Shown here one piece after another: positions 17,314 to 25,552 of a stretch of 64,000 nucleotides of DNA; the first letter of the stretch is position 1; every line of letters begins with the position of its first letter. This stretch comes from Planctomycetota bacterium (GTDB taxonomy: Bacteria; Planctomycetota; MHYJ01; JACPRB01): assembly GCA_016209705.1 (NCBI GenBank), contig JACQVR010000091.1:1-64000 (forward strand), in the 5' to 3' direction. A model generated the notes under the pieces. It searched no databases and had not been told where the DNA came from. It saw nothing but the letters and a program-made list of their open reading frames with translations. The position numbers were made by a program, and so were the translations under genes.

Positions 17314-17772
17314 GTGGTCGACGAAAAGGACAAGACTCCGGAAAAGGCGGCCGACGCCTCCGCCGAAGCCAAGGGCGCGAAAGAGGCGCCGGCGAAGAAG
17401 GCGGCCGGACGCAAGGCGCGCAAGCTCGTGCCTCGCGCGGTGGCCCATATCCAGGCCAGCTTCAATAACACGATCATCACGATCACGGACCCGAGCGGCG
17501 AGACGCTGTGCTGGGCGTCTTCCGGTTCGATCGGCTACAAGGGATCGCGCAAATCGACGCCCTTCGCCGCGCAGAAGGCGGCGGAATCGGCCGCGGAAAA
17601 AGCGGCCAAGTACGGCGTCCGCGAAGTTGAAGTGAGGATCAAGGGGCCGGGGGCCGGACGCGAGAGCGCCATCCGCGCCCTCCAGGCGGCCGGACTGGAC
17701 GTGCGCGCCATCGAAGACGTCACGCCGTTGCCTCACAACGGCTGCCGGCCGCGGAAGAAACGAAGGGTGTGA
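17314..17772 (+). CDS. rpsK: 30S ribosomal protein S11 with an N-terminal extension
   Basis: S11 (152 residues), part of the 30S platform. The conserved domain runs from [21 protein letters not shown] to the C-terminal [16 protein letters not shown]. About 35 extra residues, rich in Ala, Lys and Glu, precede it. The start is GTG 17314 with GAGGAG 8 bases upstream, so the extension is probably real. Confidence 0.95.
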   Translation: MVDEKDKTPEKAADASAEAKGAKEAPAKKAAGRKARKLVPRAVAHIQASFNNTIITITDPSGETLCWASSGSIGYKGSRKSTPFAAQKAAESAAEKAAKYGVREVEVRIKGPGAGRESAIRALQAAGLDVRAIEDVTPLPHNGCRPRKKRRV

Positions 17773-17815
17773 TCTGCTATTTATGAATGACCCAGGTTGA
17801 AAGAGGAACCTGAAC

Positions 17816-18445
17816 GTGGCCAGAATGATCGGTCCGAAATGCCGGCTGTGCCGGCGCGCGGGCATGAAGCTGTTTCTGAAGGGCACGCGCTGCGACACCG
17901 CCAAATGTCCCATGGAAAAGGAAGGCCGGCCTCCCGGCCAGCACGGAGCCAAGAGGCTCCGCCTTACCGACTACGGCATCCACATGAGGGAGGTCCAGCG
18001 CGCCAAGCGGCTCTACGGCGTCCTTCACCGGCAGTTCGCCCGGTACTATCGGGAGGCGGCGCTCCAGCCGGGCAATACGGGCGACCACCTGATGCAGGTG
18101 CTCGAGCGCCGGCTGGACAACGTCGTGTACCGCCTTCGCTTCGCCATGTCGCGGGATCACGCGCGCCAGCTCATCCTGCACGGGCACTTCCGGGTCAACG
18201 GCCGGAAGGTCAGGATTCCGTCGGCGCAGGTCGGCGCCGGGGACAAGATCGAGCCCGCCGCGCGCGAAAAAAGTCGAAAAATCATCCAGGAGGCCTACGC
18301 GATCCGGAAGGTCCTGGACCTACCTTCCTGGTTGAAGGTGACGGAAGAGCCGACGTTCGTGGGGACCGTTGTTCAGCTTCCCACCCCCGTCGAGCTACAG
18401 GTTCCCTTGGAGTCCCAGCTCATCGTGGAATATATGGGTCGGTAG
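17816..18445 (+). CDS. rpsD: 30S ribosomal protein S4, zinc form
   Basis: S4 (209 residues), a primary 16S rRNA binder. The N-terminal zinc motif (CRLC, then CDTAKC) marks the C+ type. The S4 RNA-binding domain covers about residues 96-160 (ERRLDNVVYRLRFAMSRDHARQLILHGHF). The start is GTG after AAGAGGA. In E. coli S4 represses this operon. Confidence 0.97.
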   Translation: MARMIGPKCRLCRRAGMKLFLKGTRCDTAKCPMEKEGRPPGQHGAKRLRLTDYGIHMREVQRAKRLYGVLHRQFARYYREAALQPGNTGDHLMQVLERRLDNVVYRLRFAMSRDHARQLILHGHFRVNGRKVRIPSAQVGAGDKIEPAAREKSRKIIQEAYAIRKVLDLPSWLKVTEEPTFVGTVVQLPTPVELQVPLESQLIVEYMGR

Positions 18446-18472
18446 TCTCCCCTCAGATAAAAGAGAGCGAAT

Positions 18473-19507
18473 ATGCGCATCCGCTGGAAAGAATTCGAAC
18501 TTCCCACCCGCGTGGTCATGGACGAAAAGACGGCCACCTTGACGTACGCCCTGTTCGTGGCCGAGCCGTTCGAGCGCGGATTCGGAACGACCGTCGGCAA
18601 CGCGTTGCGGCGCGTCCTGTACTCGTCCATCGAAGGCAACGCCGTGACCGCGGTCCGGATTCAAGGCGTGTCCCATGAATTCACGACGATCGAGGGCGTC
18701 GTGGAAGATGTGACCGACGTCATCCTGAACATCAAGCAGCTCGTGATCAAGATGAACGGCGACGCGCCCCTGCGGACGCTGAAGCTGTCCGCCACCAAGA
18801 AGGGCGCCGTCCAGGCCTCCCAGATCCAGCCCGAATCGGGCGTGGAGATCGTCAACCCGGAGCTGCACCTGTTCACGCTGGCCGACGATTCGCCGGTGAA
18901 CCTGGAGATCGACGTCCGCCGCGGGCGCCGCTACGTGACCGCGGAGGAGCATTCCCGCGATCACGTCGAGGGCGGCGCGATCCCCACGGATTCGACGTTC
19001 TCGCCGGTCCGCCGGGTCAAATACCGGATCGAGAACACCCGCGTCGGCAAGTTGACCAACTACGAACGCCTATTCCTGGAGATTTGGACGAACGGAGCCA
19101 TCACGCCGGAGACGGCCCTGGTGGAGGCGTCGAAGATCCTGCGCAAGCACCTCAATCCGTTCGTGCAGTATTTCGAGCTGGGACGCGAGCTCCAGATCAA
19201 CGAGAAGAAGGAAGAGGAGCTGCGCAAGAAGGAGAAGGAACGCGAAGAGTTGCGCATGAAGCTCTCCATGTCCATCTCCGAACTGGATCTGTCCGTGCGC
19301 TCCGCCAACTGCCTGGCGAGCGAGCACATCGAGACGCTGGGCGAGCTCGTGTCACATGCGGAACCCGACCTTCTCAAGGTCCGCAACTTCGGGAAAACGT
19401 CTCTCCGCGAGGTGAAGAAGAAGCTGGCGGATCTGAACTTGACGCTGGGGATGGACCTCGAGGGGATCTTCGGGAAAAAACCTCAGCATCCGGCGCCGGT
19501 GGCGTAA
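18473..19507 (+). CDS. rpoA: DNA-directed RNA polymerase subunit alpha
   Basis: Alpha subunit (344 residues). The N-terminal assembly domain includes AEPFERGFGTTVGNALRRVLYSSIEG. A charged linker (EKKEEELRKKEKEREELR) leads to the C-terminal domain with ISELDLSVRSANCL and LGELVSHAEPDLLKVRNFGKTSLREVKKKL, which contacts UP elements and activators. It lies between rpsD and rplQ as usual. Confidence 0.98.
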   Translation: MRIRWKEFELPTRVVMDEKTATLTYALFVAEPFERGFGTTVGNALRRVLYSSIEGNAVTAVRIQGVSHEFTTIEGVVEDVTDVILNIKQLVIKMNGDAPLRTLKLSATKKGAVQASQIQPESGVEIVNPELHLFTLADDSPVNLEIDVRRGRRYVTAEEHSRDHVEGGAIPTDSTFSPVRRVKYRIENTRVGKLTNYERLFLEIWTNGAITPETALVEASKILRKHLNPFVQYFELGRELQINEKKEEELRKKEKEREELRMKLSMSISELDLSVRSANCLASEHIETLGELVSHAEPDLLKVRNFGKTSLREVKKKLADLNLTLGMDLEGIFGKKPQHPAPVA

Positions 19508-19608
19508 GCAGTCCCGCGTCTCGAGTCCAGAGTCGCGAGTCGGACTTGAGAAATCGGGGGTTTTAATTTTCAGTCTTTGACTCGGGACTCGCGACTCTGG
19601 ACTCTGGA
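19508..19608. repeat. GAGTCNN heptamer palindrome between rpoA and rplQ
   Basis: The left arm (19508-19545) and right arm (19577-19608) share a perfect 19-base inverted repeat, 19523-19541 with 19586-19604, made of GAGTCCA/GAGTCGC-type heptamers. The loop is 44 bases. It begins directly after the rpoA stop and ends 6 bases before rplQ. Confidence 0.9.
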
Positions 19609-19614
19609 TCGTCT

Positions 19615-20115
19615 ATGAGACATAGATTAAAAGGCCGCAAGCTCGGACGAACGACCGCCCATCGGCAGGCGATGACGCGGAATCTCGTGACCAGCCTCTT
19701 TGTTCATGGGCGCGTCATCACCACGGTGGAACGGGCCAAGGACATGCGCGGGACGGCGGAGCGCCTCATCACGTTGGGCAAGAAAGGCGGACTGGCCCAC
19801 TTCCGCGCGATCCTGGACGTCGTGCGCGACCCGAAAGTGGCCAAGAAGATCGTCCACGACGTCGCCAAACGGTTCGCGGACCGGCCCGGCGGCTATACGC
19901 GGATCGTGCCGCTGGGCGGCTGCCGGTGGGATGGAGAGGGGCGCGGGTGGAGCGCGTGGAACCGCCTGGGGGACAACGGCCGCCGCGCCATCTGGGAGCT
20001 CCTGGATCGAAAGGATCATGACGAGGAAGTGCGCCTGGCCGGGCGAGGCAAGCTCGCCGTGGACGAAGCGGCCAAGCGAAAAGCCGAAAAGAAGAAAGCC
20101 GCCGCCGCAAAGTAG
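19615..20115 (+). CDS. rplQ: 50S ribosomal protein L17 with an extended C-terminus
   Basis: L17 starts MRHRLKGRKLGRTTAHRQAMTRNL, and the conserved core ends near the GGYTRIVPLG segment, which in most L17 lies close to the C-terminus. The protein is 166 residues, so about 55 residues follow, ending in a Lys/Ala helix (AAKRKAEKKKAAAAK). Last gene of the ribosomal block. Its TAG stop begins a TCAGTTN array. Confidence 0.95.
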   Translation: MRHRLKGRKLGRTTAHRQAMTRNLVTSLFVHGRVITTVERAKDMRGTAERLITLGKKGGLAHFRAILDVVRDPKVAKKIVHDVAKRFADRPGGYTRIVPLGGCRWDGEGRGWSAWNRLGDNGRRAIWELLDRKDHDEEVRLAGRGKLAVDEAAKRKAEKKKAAAAK

Positions 20116-20274
20116 TTTTCAGTTCTCAGTCATCAGTTCTCAGCAGATCAGAGCCGGCTATCCCTCAACCGGGGCTTTTTCCTGCGCCTGCGGTATGCCT
20201 GCCAAACGCCTTCATGCGCGGAAAAGGAGTGAAGGGTCAGCTTCCGCTTCGGGCTGAGAACTGACGACTGACTA
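20113..20274. repeat. TCAGTTN heptamer arms between convergent rplQ and the STAS gene
   Basis: The left arm (20113-20143; TAGTTTT, CAGTTCT, CAGTCAT, CAGTTCT) starts with the rplQ stop codon. The right arm (20254-20274) is the mirror image and ends with the stop codon of the leftward STAS gene. A terminator-like hairpin lies between. Confidence 0.85.
20152..20180 (+). terminator. terminator-like hairpin after rplQ
   Basis: AGCCGG pairs with CCGGGGCT (one two-base bulge) across an 11-base loop and is followed by TTTTT (20176-20180). It is correctly placed to end the infA-rplQ transcript. Confidence 0.45.
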
Positions 20275-20637
20275 CTTCTTCAATTGCTCCACCGCCTGGT
20301 GCTCGTCGTCGGTGAACCGCAGGATCTTCGACAGGCCGAGGATGTTGAAGACGTCGTGGATTTCCGGCGGGGTGGCGGCGAAGATGATGTCCCCGTTGTT
20401 CTTCATCGCGGTGTCCAGCGACGACACGAAACAACCGAAACCGGCGCTGGAGATGTACTTCGCGTCCCGCAGATTGACGACGATGCGGTAGACCCCCTTG
20501 CGGAAGATGTCCGCAATCGCGCTTTCGACTTTGGCGAAGTTCGACCAGTCGAGCGATCCGTCGATCTTCAACTCGTAGATGCCGGGCATCAGCTCTTGGC
20601 TGGTTACCCGAATCTGTTCCCTTCCGGCTTCCACCAT
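20272..20637 (-). CDS. STAS-domain anti-anti-sigma factor
   Basis: Single STAS domain of 121 residues. The family bind anti-sigma kinases or report phosphorylation state. The switch loop reads YISSAGFG with Ser63/Ser64 at the position phosphorylated in SpoIIAA-like proteins, although the usual DSSG aspartate is replaced by serine. The DGSLDWSNF and IVVNLRDAKYISSAG strands are typical. No kinase partner is adjacent. The stop TAG is the end of a TCAGTTN array. Confidence 0.88.
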   Translation of the reverse strand: MVEAGREQIRVTSQELMPGIYELKIDGSLDWSNFAKVESAIADIFRKGVYRIVVNLRDAKYISSAGFGCFVSSLDTAMKNNGDIIFAATPPEIHDVFNILGLSKILRFTDDEHQAVEQLKK

Positions 20638-20672
20638 TGAGCCGCCCGCAAAAAGTCTCTTCCGCTCGGGTG

Positions 20673-20727
20673 ACCCGCTTCCGCCAAAGCTACGGCGAGG
20701 CTCGCCGAAGCCTTGGCGAAGGCGGGT
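20673..20727. repeat. 55-bp near-perfect hairpin upstream of the STAS gene
   Basis: A 27-base arm (20673-20699, starting ACCCGC) faces a 27-base inverse arm (20701-20727, ending GCGGGT) with 4 mismatches and a single central base. Units like GCCAAAGCTACGGCG suggest another modular repeat family. It lies in the 138-bp gap between the STAS gene and the zinc-ribbon gene. Confidence 0.8.
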
Positions 20728-20775
20728 TGAATCGCCGTCACGGCGCTCATCAATATACCAGCGAACGGGGCACGA

Positions 20776-21327
20776 TCAACCTACAATCCCCGGCGTGTCG
20801 GCACCCTCCTCGACCGCCGGCCCGCCGCCGACCTCGAGGGCGAACAAGCGTTCCAGCTCGTCCGTCAAGGCGTGCAGCTCCTCGTTCGAGATGGGAGGAT
20901 CCGGGATTTCCACCATCTCGCCGTCCCACGCCTTCTCCAGCACGATCCAGGATCTTTCTTCGGATCGGCGCGTCCCCACGGGTTTCACGCGCCGCTTGCG
21001 CATCAGGAGCAGCGACGTCAGGTAGAGCACCTTGTCGTACGTGAGGCTGTCTTGCCGGCGTTCGACGAGGCGCTTGAAGAATTCGGTGAGCGAGTTCACG
21101 TCTTCGAGCCGTCGCTTTTCCTTCTTCGGCGCGCGCGACATCCAATAGGAATACGGCGGGTCTTCCCAGGTGGAGAGGAATTCCTTCCAGCACGGCTCGC
21201 ACGCGTCCACCCGCTCGAAGCGCCCGCCGGCCCACCGGATGGCCGAGAAATGGGGCTCTTCGCTGGCGAACGCCTTGCCGCAGCCCGCGCAACCGCGCCG
21301 CCGCCGGTCGATTTTCCATTCGTCCAT
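20776..21327 (-). CDS. small zinc-ribbon protein, function unknown
   Basis: Protein of 183 residues with four N-terminal cysteines (CAGCGKAF and CEPC), likely one zinc site. The middle is a charged segment containing LTEFFKRLVERRQDSLTYDKVLYLTSLLLMRKRRVKPV, followed by an acidic C-terminus (IPDPPISNEELHALTDELERLF). No membrane segment. I believe similar proteins occur in Planctomycetota genomes, from memory only. Its start codon is abutted by a ten-unit heptamer array, so there is no ordinary Shine-Dalgarno. Confidence 0.6.
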   Translation of the reverse strand: MDEWKIDRRRRGCAGCGKAFASEEPHFSAIRWAGGRFERVDACEPCWKEFLSTWEDPPYSYWMSRAPKKEKRRLEDVNSLTEFFKRLVERRQDSLTYDKVLYLTSLLLMRKRRVKPVGTRRSEERSWIVLEKAWDGEMVEIPDPPISNEELHALTDELERLFALEVGGGPAVEEGADTPGIVG

Positions 21328-21329
21328 GG

Positions 21330-21399
21330 GAAGTCCGAAGTCGAAAGTCAGAAGTCAGGAGTCAGAAGTCAGGAGTCAGAAGCCGGAAGTCTGGAGTCC
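21330..21399. repeat. ten tandem GAAGTCA heptamers
   Basis: Ten uninterrupted 7-base units with consensus GAAGTCA (variants GGAGTCA, GAAGTCC, GAAGCCG) run from 21330 to 21399. This is the cleanest array in the window. Inverse units (GGACTTC, TAACTTC, GTACTTC) appear at 21774-21794, about 375 bp away. Confidence 0.92.
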
Positions 21400-21434
21400 G
21401 CGACCGCAATGACGCGACCATCGTCGGCGTCGTC

Positions 21435-21772
21435 CTATTTCCCATATCGGTCATCCAGGGCCTTTTCCTGAGGACATTCTGCGTGACCGATGCGCGCCGC
21501 AGGGTAGGTGGAAATCACGTACTCCTCGAGCTTGTTTTCTGTCCTCCCTGAATCCTCGCGACGGGCTTGCCGTTCCGTACGGCGATCAACCTTCCGCCGT
21601 GGGTTTTCGTCGCTTGGATGGCTTTCGCAATCGTTACGATCCAAGCATACCTGCCCTCGCCCGATGGATCAACACGCGGAAGGGGCGAGGAGGTAGAGAT
21701 AATCGTGATCGATAAGGGAAATTCATCCCACGAACGCGGCGCCGTCCATTCCGGATTTCCGACATCGGACAT
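21435..21772 (-). pseudogene. possible decayed small ORF between two heptamer arms
   Basis: Two overlapping leftward frames look protein-like in succession: GRLIAVRNGKPVARI in the frame starting at 21772, then LEEYVISTYPAARIGHAECPQ in the frame ending at 21435. Joining them needs one frameshift near 21560. No family is recognised and the ends lack a Shine-Dalgarno. It could equally be non-coding. The segment is flanked by inverse heptamer arms. Confidence 0.25.
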
Positions 21773-21911
21773 CGGACTTCTAACTTCGTACTTCTAGGAG
21801 ATCTGGAGATGCGTGGAGATGGGGAGATAAGGTCCATCTTCGCAGCGGCCTATTTCCCCGCATCATCCCAACTCCTCCGGATCTTATCTCCCGATCTCCC
21901 TGCATCTGCCC
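21751..21911. repeat. composite heptamer arrays upstream of the dnaE 3' end
   Basis: TCGGACA-type heptamers (21751-21780) are followed by GTACTTC-type units (to 21794). A GGAGATN array (21796-21832) is mirrored by ATCTCCN units at 21872-21911. This is the same pairing of families as at 10251 and 15389. Together with 21330-21399 it accounts for most of the 600-bp gap at 21328-21929, in which no convincing gene is seen. Confidence 0.8.
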
Positions 21912-21929
21912 ATCCCCTAGAACTTCACA

Positions 21930-24900
21930 TCACTTCCGGCCTTTGAACTTCGGACCCCGGACTCCCCCGGAATTCGCCGGCTTGCCCGCCAAGCGCACGT
22001 GTCCCGGCCCCAGCAGATCCGTCAGGTCCGCCAGAAGGCCGTTCGACGGCGAGACGAAGTGCTGGTTGGATGCCTGGACCGCCACGCGCTTGCCCTCAGG
22101 AAGCTGCACTTCCAGGATCACCGGGCATTGGCCCGGATGGTTGGACAGCGTGCCGCGCACCTCCTCGACCAGCGCGTCATCCAATCGGGAGGAAGGCAGG
22201 ATCACGCGTACGCTCGCCGTCAGCAGCTCGCGCGCCCGCTCGATCGGGATCACCTCGGACACGCGCAGGGAAGGCTCCTCGTTGCGGAAGCTCACCCGCC
22301 CCCGCAGGAAGACGATCGCGTCGTCCACGAGATGGTCGCGGTTGCGGTCGAACTCCTGGGAAAAGACCACCCCTTCGCACGTGCCCGTCAAGTCGTGGAG
22401 CTTGAACGTCAGGTACCGCTTTCCGGCGTTGGGGCCGCTCTTGGTCATGACGGCCCGCAAGCCGGAGATCCGCCCGCCCAGGCAGACCTCCGTGCCGTCC
22501 TCCAAGTCGGGCAGGCGATCGACGCTCGCCGTCGAATACGCGCGGATCTCCTCCTCGTACCGCACGACCGGATTGGACGTCACATAGAATCCGAGCGCTT
22601 CCTTCTCGAACGCCAGAAGCGATTCCTGCGCCCATTCAGGGACGTCCGGAACGGGAGGATATTCCCCTCCGCCGCCCGCGCCGCCGAACATCGTCAATTG
22701 GCCGGCACGCCGGTCCTGCTGCTTGAGCGCGCCGATCCGCAGCGCGGATTCCAGGATCTCCATGCATTGCGCGCGCGCCAGGCCCGTCGAGTCGAACGCG
22801 CCGCATTTCACCAGGCTTTCCACCGCCTTGTGGTCCACCGCGTGCGGCTCGATCGCCTCCGCGAAATCGTACAACGCCTGGAAGCGGCCGGATTTCCGCC
22901 GCGCCTCCAGGATGTTCAGGACCGCGCGATCGCCCACGTTCTTGACGGCGCCCAGGCCGAAGCGGATCTTCGGCTTTCCATCGTGATCCTCGATGGTGAA
23001 ATCCAGGTCGCTCGCATTCACGTCCGGTGGAAGCACGTCGATGCCGAGCTGGCGGCATTCCTCCAGATATTCGGCCATCTTGTCCGTGTTGCCCATCGTG
23101 CAGGACATCAACGCCGCCATGTACTCGACGGGGTAGTTCGCTTTCAGGTACGCGGTCTGGTAGCTGATGATTCCGTACGCCGCCGAGTGGGATTTGTTGA
23201 ATCCGTAGCCGGCGAAGTAGGCCATCAGGTCGAAGACCTGCCGCGCCGTCTCCTCCGCCACGCCGTTCTTCTTCGCCCCGGCGATGAAGGGGTCGCGGAA
23301 CGGCTCCAGGATCTCCGGCTTCTTCTTGCCCATCGCTTTCCGCAACGCGTCCGCGTCCGCCATGGAGAGCCCCGCCATGACGTTGGCGATGCGCATGACC
23401 TGCTCCTGATAGAGGATCACGCCGTACGTGTCCTTCAGGATCGGCTTCAGCATCGGATGGTCGTATTGGATCGGCTCCTTGCCGTGCTTGCGCTGCACGT
23501 ACGCCTGGTCCATGCGCTGGCCGAGCGGCCCCGGCCGGAAGAGCGCGATCGTCGCGATCACGTCCTCGATGCGGTCGGGGCGCATGTTCTGCACCAACTC
23601 CCGCATGCCGCGTGACGTCTCCATCTGGAACACGCCCTTGACGGAGCCGCGGGATAGCGCCGCATAGGTCGGCTTGTCGTCGAGCGGGATCTTGTCGATC
23701 TGGATCTTCACGCTCCGCGTCTTCTCGACCAGCCGCACCGCGCGGTCGATGATCGTCAGCATTTCGAGCCCGAGGATGTCGATCTTGAGCAGGCCGAGCT
23801 TGGCCAGCGCGTTCATGTCGACCTGCGTGATCGTGTCCTCGTCCGCCACGTAGAGGGGCACCAGCTCGACGAGCGGCCGGTCGCCGATGACGATGCCCGA
23901 CGCGTGCTTTCCGGCGTGACGCGACAATCCCTCCAGTCGCCGCGCCGTCTCCCACAATTCCTTGAGCGCCGGCTCGCGGGCGATCATCTCCGGGAGCTCC
24001 GGTTCCGTTCGCGCCGCCTCTTCGAGCGTGATGTCCACCACCTTGGGAATTTTCTTGGCGATCTGATCCACGACGGCGAGCGGAACGCCGAGCACGCGCC
24101 CCACGTCGCGAAGCACCGCGCGCGCCTTGAGCGTGCCGTACGTGATGATCTGCGCCACGTTCTCGCGGCCGTACTTCTCGCGGATGTATTCGATGACAGC
24201 CTGGCGGTCCTCGTTGGAAAAATCGAGATCGATATCGGGCATCTCCTTGCGGGAGGGATTGAGGAACCGCTCGAAGATGAGGTCGTAGCGCAGCGGGTCG
24301 ATGCTCGTGATCCCCAGGCAGTAGCCGACGAGCGAGCCGGCCGCCGAGCCGCGACCGGGGCCGACGCGGATGCCCTTCGCGCGCGCGAATCGGCGCAGGT
24401 CCCAGACGATGAGGAAGTAGCTGGCGAACCCCATCTTGTCCATGACCGACAGCTCGTACTCCAGCCGCTCGCGGACAGGCGCGGGCAGCGGATCGCCATA
24501 GCGCTCCTTGGCGCCCGCGAACGTCAAGTCGCGCAGGTACGCGATGTGAGTAGGCTGGCCGGGAGGCAGCTCGAATTTCGGCAGGTGAAGCTCGCCGAAC
24601 CGCAGCTCTAGGTTGCATTGTTCCGCAATGTCGAGCGTGGCGCGCAGCGCGTCAGGCCGGTCGGGAAAGGTGCGGGCCATCTCCTCCGGCGACTTGAGAT
24701 AGAACTCCGGCGCATCGTAGCGCAGGCGGTTCGGGTCGCTGACGAGGGAACCCGTGCTGATGGCCAGGAGCGCGTCATGCGCCTTCGCGTCGTCGCGCGT
24801 CAGATAATGCGCGTCGTTGGTGGCGACGATCCGCAGGCCGAGCTGCTTCGCGGCGGCGGCGCCCTTCCAGATGCGCTTTTCGTCGTCCAGGCCGTGGTTT

Positions 24901-25436
24901 TGGATCTCCAGGAAGAAGCGGTCGCGGCCGAAGATCTGCCGGTAGTCGTCCGCCCCGCGCACCGCCTTCTCGATGTCGTCCGCGCGGCACGCGTGGCCGA
25001 ACTCGCTGGCCGGGCAGCCGGAGAGCGCGATGAGGCCTTCGTGGTATTTCGCCAGGAGCTCCTTGTCCATGCGCGGCTTGTAGTAGAAGCCTTCCTGGTA
25101 GGCGAGCGAGCTCAGCCGCATCAGGTTCTTCCATCCCGTCTCATTGCGCACGAGGAGCGTGAGGTGATGGTTGGCTTCTTTGATTCCGCGCATGTCCTTG
25201 CGGTCGCGCCGCGAGGTGGGCGCGACGTAGGCCTCGATGCCGAGAATCGGCTTGACGCCGCGCGCGAGGGCGGCTTCGTAGAACTCGACCGCCCCGAAGA
25301 GATTGCCGTGATCGGTGAGCGCGACCGCCTTCATGCCCAGGTTCGCGACGGTGGCGACGAGGTTCTCGACGCGGCACGCTCCATCGAGGAGCGAGTAGTC
25401 GCTGTGGACGTGGAGGTGGACGAAATCGGCCGCCAT
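21930..25436 (-). CDS. dnaE: DNA polymerase III subunit alpha
   Basis: Replicative polymerase of 1168 residues, a DnaE1-type C-family polymerase. The N-terminal PHP domain keeps metal-binding motifs (HLHVHSDYSLLDG, ALTDHGN, NDAHYLT). The palm carries the catalytic aspartates in PDIDLDFS and LLKIDILGLEML. KSHSAAYGIISYQTAYLKANYP is the thumb/fingers signature. QLTMFGG, at about residue 915, resembles a beta-clamp binding motif. An OB fold and C-terminal domain follow. Leftward gene whose -10 box ends 9 bases before the ATG, without a Shine-Dalgarno. Confidence 0.98.
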   Translation of the reverse strand: MAADFVHLHVHSDYSLLDGACRVENLVATVANLGMKAVALTDHGNLFGAVEFYEAALARGVKPILGIEAYVAPTSRRDRKDMRGIKEANHHLTLLVRNETGWKNLMRLSSLAYQEGFYYKPRMDKELLAKYHEGLIALSGCPASEFGHACRADDIEKAVRGADDYRQIFGRDRFFLEIQNHGLDDEKRIWKGAAAAKQLGLRIVATNDAHYLTRDDAKAHDALLAISTGSLVSDPNRLRYDAPEFYLKSPEEMARTFPDRPDALRATLDIAEQCNLELRFGELHLPKFELPPGQPTHIAYLRDLTFAGAKERYGDPLPAPVRERLEYELSVMDKMGFASYFLIVWDLRRFARAKGIRVGPGRGSAAGSLVGYCLGITSIDPLRYDLIFERFLNPSRKEMPDIDLDFSNEDRQAVIEYIREKYGRENVAQIITYGTLKARAVLRDVGRVLGVPLAVVDQIAKKIPKVVDITLEEAARTEPELPEMIAREPALKELWETARRLEGLSRHAGKHASGIVIGDRPLVELVPLYVADEDTITQVDMNALAKLGLLKIDILGLEMLTIIDRAVRLVEKTRSVKIQIDKIPLDDKPTYAALSRGSVKGVFQMETSRGMRELVQNMRPDRIEDVIATIALFRPGPLGQRMDQAYVQRKHGKEPIQYDHPMLKPILKDTYGVILYQEQVMRIANVMAGLSMADADALRKAMGKKKPEILEPFRDPFIAGAKKNGVAEETARQVFDLMAYFAGYGFNKSHSAAYGIISYQTAYLKANYPVEYMAALMSCTMGNTDKMAEYLEECRQLGIDVLPPDVNASDLDFTIEDHDGKPKIRFGLGAVKNVGDRAVLNILEARRKSGRFQALYDFAEAIEPHAVDHKAVESLVKCGAFDSTGLARAQCMEILESALRIGALKQQDRRAGQLTMFGGAGGGGEYPPVPDVPEWAQESLLAFEKEALGFYVTSNPVVRYEEEIRAYSTASVDRLPDLEDGTEVCLGGRISGLRAVMTKSGPNAGKRYLTFKLHDLTGTCEGVVFSQEFDRNRDHLVDDAIVFLRGRVSFRNEEPSLRVSEVIPIERARELLTASVRVILPSSRLDDALVEEVRGTLSNHPGQCPVILEVQLPEGKRVAVQASNQHFVSPSNGLLADLTDLLGPGHVRLAGKPANSGGVRGPKFKGRK

Positions 25437-25445
25437 GGCGGGGGA

Positions 25446-25474
25446 ATTGTATGCCGAGAACGTGGAGCGCGCAA
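25446..25474 (-). promoter_or_regulatory. dnaE promoter, near-leaderless
   Basis: On the minus strand TTGCGC (25474-25469) and TACAAT (25451-25446) are 17 bp apart. Only 9 bases separate the -10 from the dnaE ATG (25436), so the mRNA would have a leader of 2-4 bases at most. Confidence 0.6.
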
Positions 25475-25488
25475 CGAGGGATAAAAGG

Positions 25489-25516
25489 TTGACAGCAGCC
25501 GCGGCAAGGCTACCAA
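25489..25516 (+). promoter_or_regulatory. promoter of the secreted protein gene at 25553
   Basis: TTGACA (25489-25494), 16-bp spacer, TACCAA (25511-25516). Divergent from the dnaE promoter, with about 15 bp between the two -35 boxes. Confidence 0.5.
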
Positions 25517-25552
25517 TGAATGCCTCACCGATTCATGTTGCATGAGGGGCAC

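Noticed and set aside
21999..24618. Long open frames on both strands overlapping dnaE
   Set aside because: Composition is typical of GC-shadow frames (Arg, Gly, His, Pro excess) and dnaE itself is fully conserved across the stretch.
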